In this document: one piece after another, positions 59,838 through 64,000 of the stretch | Numbering within the stretch: position 1 is the first letter of the stretch | Layout: the number at the start of each line of letters is the position of its first letter | NCBI RefSeq assembly: GCF_003627755.1 | Contig: NZ_CP032695.1 | Span: forward strand, 1,736,001 to 1,800,000 | Direction: 5' to 3' | Length of the DNA: 64,000 nt | Source of the DNA: Rhizobium jaguaris | GTDB lineage: Bacteria; Pseudomonadota; Alphaproteobacteria; Rhizobiales; Rhizobiaceae | Notes under the pieces: model-generated | Seen by the model: the letters and a program-made list of their open reading frames with translations, nothing else | Told to the model about the DNA's origin: nothing | Database searches by the model: none | Translations under genes and position numbers: made by a program

Positions 59838-61427
59838 ATGCAGCAGCGGGATTTTTTCAAGCCGGGCCGGTCGGTCGCGATTTCCGACAGAGGCATGGCG
59901 GCGACCTCGCATCCGCAGGCTACGCTCGCGGCGGTCGATATTCTGCGTGCCGGCGGCAGTGCGGTCGATGCGGCAGTTGCCGCGGTTGCGCTGCAGTCGG
60001 TCATCGATCCGCACATGACCGGTATCGGCGGCGATTGCTTTGCCCTCTATAGCCCTGCCGGCGGTACGCCCGTCTCGCTCAACGGCTCCGGCCGCGCTCC
60101 GCAAAATGCGAAGCTCGATTACTTCCTTCAGAAGGGCTTCACCGCCATTCCCGACGACAGTCCGCATGCGGTCACAGTTCCCGGCGCGGTCGACGCCTGG
60201 TGCCGGCTGATCGGTTCCTATGGTCGTTTCGACATGGGCCGTGTGCTTGCGCCGGCAATCGCAGCCGCCGAAGACGGCTATTGCATTACCCCACGTGTCG
60301 AACTCGACTGGCGCCGCTACAGCGACCGTGTCGCCAAATATCCGGCTGCTGCCGCCTATTTCCTACCGCACGGCCGCGCACCGCGCACCGGCGAGCGCAT
60401 GGCCAACCCTGCCCTCGCCGCGACGCTGAAAGCCATCGCCAAGGACGGCCGCGATGCCTTCTATCGCGGCAAGGTCGCTGAGGAAATTACCCAGGTTCTG
60501 CAGTCGCTTGGCGGATTGCATGAAGAAAGTGATTTCGCCAATTACAAGGCGTTCGAGACCGTGCCGATTTCCGGCAAATACCGTGGCCGGGACCTGTTGG
60601 AATGCCCGCCGAACGGCCAGGGCCTGGCCGCTATCCTGATTACGCGCATTCTCGACGGTTTCGACCTTCGCGATCCCAAGCTGACCGAAGCGGACCGCAT
60701 CCACCTGCTGGCAGAGGCGACAAAGGCGGCTTACGCCAAACGCGACCAGCTCATCAGCGATCCGGATTATCTAACGTTCAGCATCGATGAACTACTGTCC
60801 AACCAGTCGATTGCCGCCATCCGCGCAAAGATCAGCCTGGAACGCGCTGCCGACGCCACGGTATGGGATGGACCAACGCACAAGGACACGGTCTATGTCT
60901 CCGTCGTCGATCGCGACGGCAATGCGATTTCGCTGATCAATTCGGTTTTCTTCGCCTTCGGCAGCGGCATCTATGCGCCGCGCGCCGGCGTGCTGCTGCA
61001 GAATCGCGGCTCCGGCTTCGTCGTCAAAGAAGGTCATCCGAACGCCATTGGCCCCGGCAAGCTACCCTTCCACACCATCATCCCGGCCATGCTGATGGAA
61101 GGTGGCAAGACGCGCATGAGCTTTGGCGTCATGGGCGGTCAATATCAGGCCGTCGGCCACGCTCACATGTTGAGCCAGATCCTCGATCGCGATCTCGATC
61201 CGCAGCAGGCAAGCGACCAGCCGCGCAGCTTCTGCTACGGCGGCAAACTATCGCTGGAACCGACGATCTCCGAAGAGATCAAGCGGGACCTCGAACGCCG
61301 CGGCCATGTCACCGAGTGGGCGGATGAACCGATCGGCGGCGCGCAAGCGATCTTGATCGATCACGAGCGCGGCGTCCTGCTCGGCGCCTCGGACCATCGC
61401 AAGGACGGCATCGCCCTCGGCTGTTGA
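59838..61427 (+). CDS. Gamma-glutamyltransferase-family Ntn hydrolase without signal peptide (module C)
   Basis: 529 residues from ATG 59838 (a TTG lies three codons upstream). The core [30 protein letters not shown] and [11 protein letters not shown] are followed by the predicted nucleophile T351 ([18 protein letters not shown]), which gives subunits of about 350 and 179 residues. The small-subunit motifs [33 protein letters not shown] and [13 protein letters not shown] are of the YwrD-like branch. There is no signal peptide, so the enzyme is cytoplasmic. In place of the FREMAP of classical GGT it has GSGRAP. It follows the ROK gene by 61 bases and precedes the ATPase gene by 18. Confidence 0.9.
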   Translation: MQQRDFFKPGRSVAISDRGMAATSHPQATLAAVDILRAGGSAVDAAVAAVALQSVIDPHMTGIGGDCFALYSPAGGTPVSLNGSGRAPQNAKLDYFLQKGFTAIPDDSPHAVTVPGAVDAWCRLIGSYGRFDMGRVLAPAIAAAEDGYCITPRVELDWRRYSDRVAKYPAAAAYFLPHGRAPRTGERMANPALAATLKAIAKDGRDAFYRGKVAEEITQVLQSLGGLHEESDFANYKAFETVPISGKYRGRDLLECPPNGQGLAAILITRILDGFDLRDPKLTEADRIHLLAEATKAAYAKRDQLISDPDYLTFSIDELLSNQSIAAIRAKISLERAADATVWDGPTHKDTVYVSVVDRDGNAISLINSVFFAFGSGIYAPRAGVLLQNRGSGFVVKEGHPNAIGPGKLPFHTIIPAMLMEGGKTRMSFGVMGGQYQAVGHAHMLSQILDRDLDPQQASDQPRSFCYGGKLSLEPTISEEIKRDLERRGHVTEWADEPIGGAQAILIDHERGVLLGASDHRKDGIALGC

Positions 61428-61445
61428 GTTTGGGATATTGAAACC

Positions 61446-63056
61446 ATGACGTCTGCTTCCGTTCTCTCCGTCCGCGATTTGACTCTCACGCTCCCCCTGG
61501 GCGGAGACCGGAAATATGCGCTGCAAGGCCTCGGCTTCGACCTGGCAGAGCGGGAAATTCTCTGCATCGTCGGAGAATCCGGCTCTGGGAAATCGCTGTG
61601 TGCCCAGACCATCATGGGGTTGCTTCCCAAGGTGATCGGAATCGAGAAGGGCGAAATCCTGCTGGAGGGCGCCGATATCATCAGCGCGCCGCCACAGGTG
61701 CTGCGGGACCTGCGCGGCAAGCGCGTTTCCATGATCTTCCAGGAGCCGATGACGGCGTTCAATCCTTCGATGCGCATCGGCGATCAGATCGCCGAGGTGT
61801 TTGAAGCGCATGGTTTGCTGACCGAGAAGGAACGGGCCGAGCGAGCCGTGACGCTCGCAACCGAAGTCGGCCTGCCCAATCCCGAGCGTATCGTCCGCTC
61901 CTTCCCTCACCAGCTTTCCGGCGGCCAGCGCCAGCGCGCCATGATCGCCATGGCTCTGGCCTTGGAACCAAAAGTGCTGATTGCCGACGAGCCGACGACG
62001 GCACTCGACGTCACCACCCAGGCGCAGATCCTGCGGCTGATCCGCGACATACAGCAGCGGCGCGGCATGTCCGTGGTCTTCATCACCCATGACTTCGGCG
62101 TTGTGGCCGATATCGCCGACAAGGTGCTGGTCTTGCAGAAAGGTCTGATGGTCGAGCAGGGCACGGCCGAAAGCGTGCTGAAACACCCGACCCAGGACTA
62201 CACCAAGGCGCTGCTCGCCGCCGTCCCTTCGGCAACTCCCCCGGAACGCCCCTCGACCGACGCACGCCCGATCGCTTTTTCCGTCGACAAGCTGTGCAAG
62301 ACCTATGTTTCCGGCGGAGGTTTCCTGCAGCCGAAGCGCCGGACCCAGGCGGTCAACAATGTCAGTTTCGAAATCCGGCGGGGTGAAACGCTGGGCCTGA
62401 TCGGCGAATCCGGTTCAGGCAAATCCACGGTCGCCCGGCTGGTGACGCGGCTGATCGATCCAGACAGCGGCCAGGTGATGCTCGCCGATGACGACTTCAC
62501 CAAGCTCAAAGGCGCCAAACTGCGACAGGCGCGCAAGCGCATCCAGATGGTCTTCCAGGACCCCTTCGCCTCGCTCAACCCGCGCCGCAAGATCGGCCTC
62601 AGCATTGCGGATGGTCCGCTCGCGCACGGCGTCAGCCATGCCGAGGCGTTGCAGGAAGCCCGCCAGCTCTTGACCCTCGTCGGCCTCGATCCGCGCGCCA
62701 TTGATCGTCTGCCACACGAATTTTCCGGCGGCCAACGCCAGCGCATCGGCCTTGCCCGTGCGCTCGCGCTGAAGCCCGATGTTCTCGTCGCTGACGAATC
62801 TGTTTCCGCGCTCGACGTGACCGTGCAGGCGCAGGTGCTGAAGCTGCTGGAAGAGCTGAAAGGCCGCCTCGACCTCGCCATGCTGTTCATCACCCACGAC
62901 CTGCATGTTGCCGCCCAGGTCTGCGACCGCATCGCCGTCATGCGCCGCGGCGAAATTGTGGAACTGAGGCCTGCCGCGGAGCTTATCAACAACCCGCAGC
63001 ATCCCTATACGCGGGAATTGCTGTCGGCGATTCCGGGGCAGACTCTGGCGCATTGA
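61446..63056 (+). CDS. Fused double ABC ATPase of a peptide-type transporter (DppD-DppF fusion, module C)
   Basis: 536 residues, about 80 shorter than the module B enzyme, mainly in the linker. Domain 1: Walker A GESGSGKS (43-50), signature LSGGQRQR and [11 protein letters not shown]. Domain 2: Walker [10 protein letters not shown] (about 319-327), signature FSGGQRQR and [11 protein letters not shown]. The peptide-transporter tail [14 protein letters not shown] is at the C terminus. It should energise the permeases of 54915 and 55787, which are encoded on the other strand, so balanced expression needs the shared divergent promoter. Confidence 0.93.
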   Translation: MTSASVLSVRDLTLTLPLGGDRKYALQGLGFDLAEREILCIVGESGSGKSLCAQTIMGLLPKVIGIEKGEILLEGADIISAPPQVLRDLRGKRVSMIFQEPMTAFNPSMRIGDQIAEVFEAHGLLTEKERAERAVTLATEVGLPNPERIVRSFPHQLSGGQRQRAMIAMALALEPKVLIADEPTTALDVTTQAQILRLIRDIQQRRGMSVVFITHDFGVVADIADKVLVLQKGLMVEQGTAESVLKHPTQDYTKALLAAVPSATPPERPSTDARPIAFSVDKLCKTYVSGGGFLQPKRRTQAVNNVSFEIRRGETLGLIGESGSGKSTVARLVTRLIDPDSGQVMLADDDFTKLKGAKLRQARKRIQMVFQDPFASLNPRRKIGLSIADGPLAHGVSHAEALQEARQLLTLVGLDPRAIDRLPHEFSGGQRQRIGLARALALKPDVLVADESVSALDVTVQAQVLKLLEELKGRLDLAMLFITHDLHVAAQVCDRIAVMRRGEIVELRPAAELINNPQHPYTRELLSAIPGQTLAH

Positions 63057-63105
63057 CGGAACGCTAGCTTACCAACGCTCCGCTTGAAGAGGACGATCTT
63101 CCGGT

Positions 63106-63140
63106 GAGAAAGCCGGCGCGTGGCTTGCTTCTCGAATTTT
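63106..63140 (+). terminator. Probable terminator between the ATPase and rhaI genes
   Basis: GAGAAAGCC and GGCTTGCTTCTC can pair as an interrupted stem around GGCGCGT, followed by GAATTTT on the plus strand. It lies 50 bases after the ATPase stop codon and next to the end of the convergent rhaI gene. The bulge makes it weaker than the terminators at 30298 and 31523. Confidence 0.4.
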
Positions 63141-63146
63141 AATGTC

Positions 63147-64000
63147 TCAGATAATTCCGCCGCCGCCTGCTACCGACGCTGGACGCTCGGCAGCAACCTT
63201 CTTGCGATAACCACTCGCCCGATAGGCCGCGACTGGATCGATCGCGCCGCCGGTGCGGCGGCGGGCTTCGGCGAGGATAGGTTCCACGTCCGCGCGGTAG
63301 GCGCGCTTCAGCGTTTCGGAGGCCATCAGGGCGTCGTTGGCGTCCTGATAGTCCGCCAGCGCCTTGCGATCGACGATCAATGCCTGCGCGTAGGCGCGAC
63401 GGATTTCGTTGGAGCTGGAAATCAGGCTTTCGATCGGGTCGGTAACATTGTGCGACTGGTCGATCATATGGGCCGGACGGAAGCCTTTCACGCCACGATG
63501 CTCCGCGTCGACCAATTCATTGAAGACGAGGAACAGCCGATAGGGCTCGATCGCACCGGCGTCGAGATCGTCGTCGCCGTATTTCGAATCATTGAAATGG
63601 AAGCCACCGAGCTTGCCGAACTGGATGAGGCGGGCGACGATCATCTCGATATTGGTGTTCGGGGCATGGTGACCGAGATCGACTAGGCAGAAGGCCTTTG
63701 GCCCGAGCGTCTGGGCGATCAGATAGTTGGTGCCCCAGTCCTGCACAACGGTCGAGTAGAAGGCCGGCTCGTACATCTTATGCTCGGAAAACAGCCGCCA
63801 GTCGTCCGGCAGTGCCTTGTAGATGTCTGCCATCGCAGCGAGATAACGCTCGAACGCCTTGGTGAAGTTGCTTTGGCCAGGGAAGTTCGAGCCGTCGCCG
63901 ATCCAGACCGTCAGCGCCTTCGAACCGATCGCCTTGCCGATCTCGATGCATTCCAGATTGTGTTCGACTGCCTGGGCGCGGGTTGCCGCGTCGACATGAC
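63147..64000 (-). CDS. rhaI: L-rhamnose isomerase RhaI, 3' part (runs off right edge)
   Basis: The minus strand is open from the window edge to the stop at 63147: about 284 residues, the C-terminal two thirds of a protein of some 430. The frame reads through an internal Met at 63833, with SKALTVWIGDGSNFPGQSN upstream of it. GDGSNFPGQ, VQDWGTNYLIAQTLG, CLVDLGHHAPNTNIEMIVARL, GGFHFNDSKYGDDDLDAG and RPAHMIDQSHNVTDPIE supply the Asp/His/Glu metal-binding residues of the rhizobial/Pseudomonas-type L-rhamnose isomerase. It converts L-rhamnose to L-rhamnulose. The rest of the rhamnose locus should lie beyond the window. C-terminal tail RPASVAGGGGII is Gly-rich. Confidence 0.9.
   Translation of the reverse strand, partial: HVDAATRAQAVEHNLECIEIGKAIGSKALTVWIGDGSNFPGQSNFTKAFERYLAAMADIYKALPDDWRLFSEHKMYEPAFYSTVVQDWGTNYLIAQTLGPKAFCLVDLGHHAPNTNIEMIVARLIQFGKLGGFHFNDSKYGDDDLDAGAIEPYRLFLVFNELVDAEHRGVKGFRPAHMIDQSHNVTDPIESLISSSNEIRRAYAQALIVDRKALADYQDANDALMASETLKRAYRADVEPILAEARRRTGGAIDPVAAYRASGYRKKVAAERPASVAGGGGII

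Noticed and set aside
1..64000. CRISPR arrays, tRNA/rRNA genes, intact insertion sequences, toxin-antitoxin pairs, phage genes
   Set aside because: I looked on both strands and found no regular repeat-spacer pattern, no cloverleaf with anticodon and CCA-type end, and no transposase, integrase or phage structural motif.

Overview
The window looks like accessory replicon (chromid or megaplasmid) or catabolic-island DNA of a Rhizobium-type alphaproteobacterium. The evidence is high GC content, a palindromic intergenic element of the rhizobial RIME type at 1797-1952, many GntR/ROK/LacI-controlled uptake-and-catabolism operons, and an L-rhamnose isomerase of the rhizobial RhaI type running off the right edge. 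I see no rRNA, tRNA, CRISPR array or intact transposase. Organism and replicon are inferred.

Layout. 1-540: 5' part of a DHA2-type MFS exporter with a palindromic operator. 662-7299: catabolic cluster (enolase-superfamily dehydratase, aldehyde dehydrogenase, Fe-alcohol dehydrogenase, Ldh-family reductase, 2-keto-4-pentenoate hydratase-like enzyme) with a divergent GntR regulator and two near-identical operator/promoter modules. 7771-14515: second GntR regulator, quinone-oxidoreductase-like enzyme, MFS exporter, nucleoside deaminase, aldehyde dehydrogenase and its divergent LysR regulator. 14542-29643: large peptide-type uptake region with two SBP/permease sets, a ROK and a GntR regulator, an M81 (MlrC) peptidase, a gamma-glutamyltransferase-like Ntn hydrolase, a DUF1028 protein and one fused double ATPase. 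29722-31519: glutathione peroxidase and a SAM methyltransferase. 31566-39396: complete sugar ABC transporter with a sugar isomerase-like protein, an oxidoreductase and a LacI regulator with two operators. 39645-41416: remnant of a KDPG aldolase gene, a lone oxidoreductase and an unlisted 49-residue secreted peptide. 41563-46606: sugar-acid type catabolic operon under a GntR regulator. 46874-48472: Tat-exported purple acid phosphatase lying between 28-bp inverted repeats. 48967-51179: oxidoreductase plus isomerase pair. 51328-54909: EmrAB-type efflux pair with a TetR regulator. 54915-63056: second copy, rearranged, of the SBP/permease/GGT-like/fused-ATPase module with a ROK regulator. 63147-64000: 3' part of rhaI.

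How the genes work together. The main theme is scavenging: four binding-protein transporters bring in peptides, amino-acid conjugates or sugars, and cytoplasmic enzymes beside them process the cargo. The most unusual part is a pair of paralogous import-and-hydrolyse modules (20935-29643 and 54915-63056). Each joins a 502-residue binding protein, two Dpp-type permeases and a fused double ATPase to a GGT-like enzyme without a signal peptide. Both GGT-like enzymes seem to lack the arginine that positions the gamma-glutamyl carboxylate in classical GGT, so the substrate may not be an ordinary gamma-glutamyl peptide. All four SBP-to-permease junctions carry a strong hairpin, consistent with extra synthesis of the binding protein relative to the permeases.
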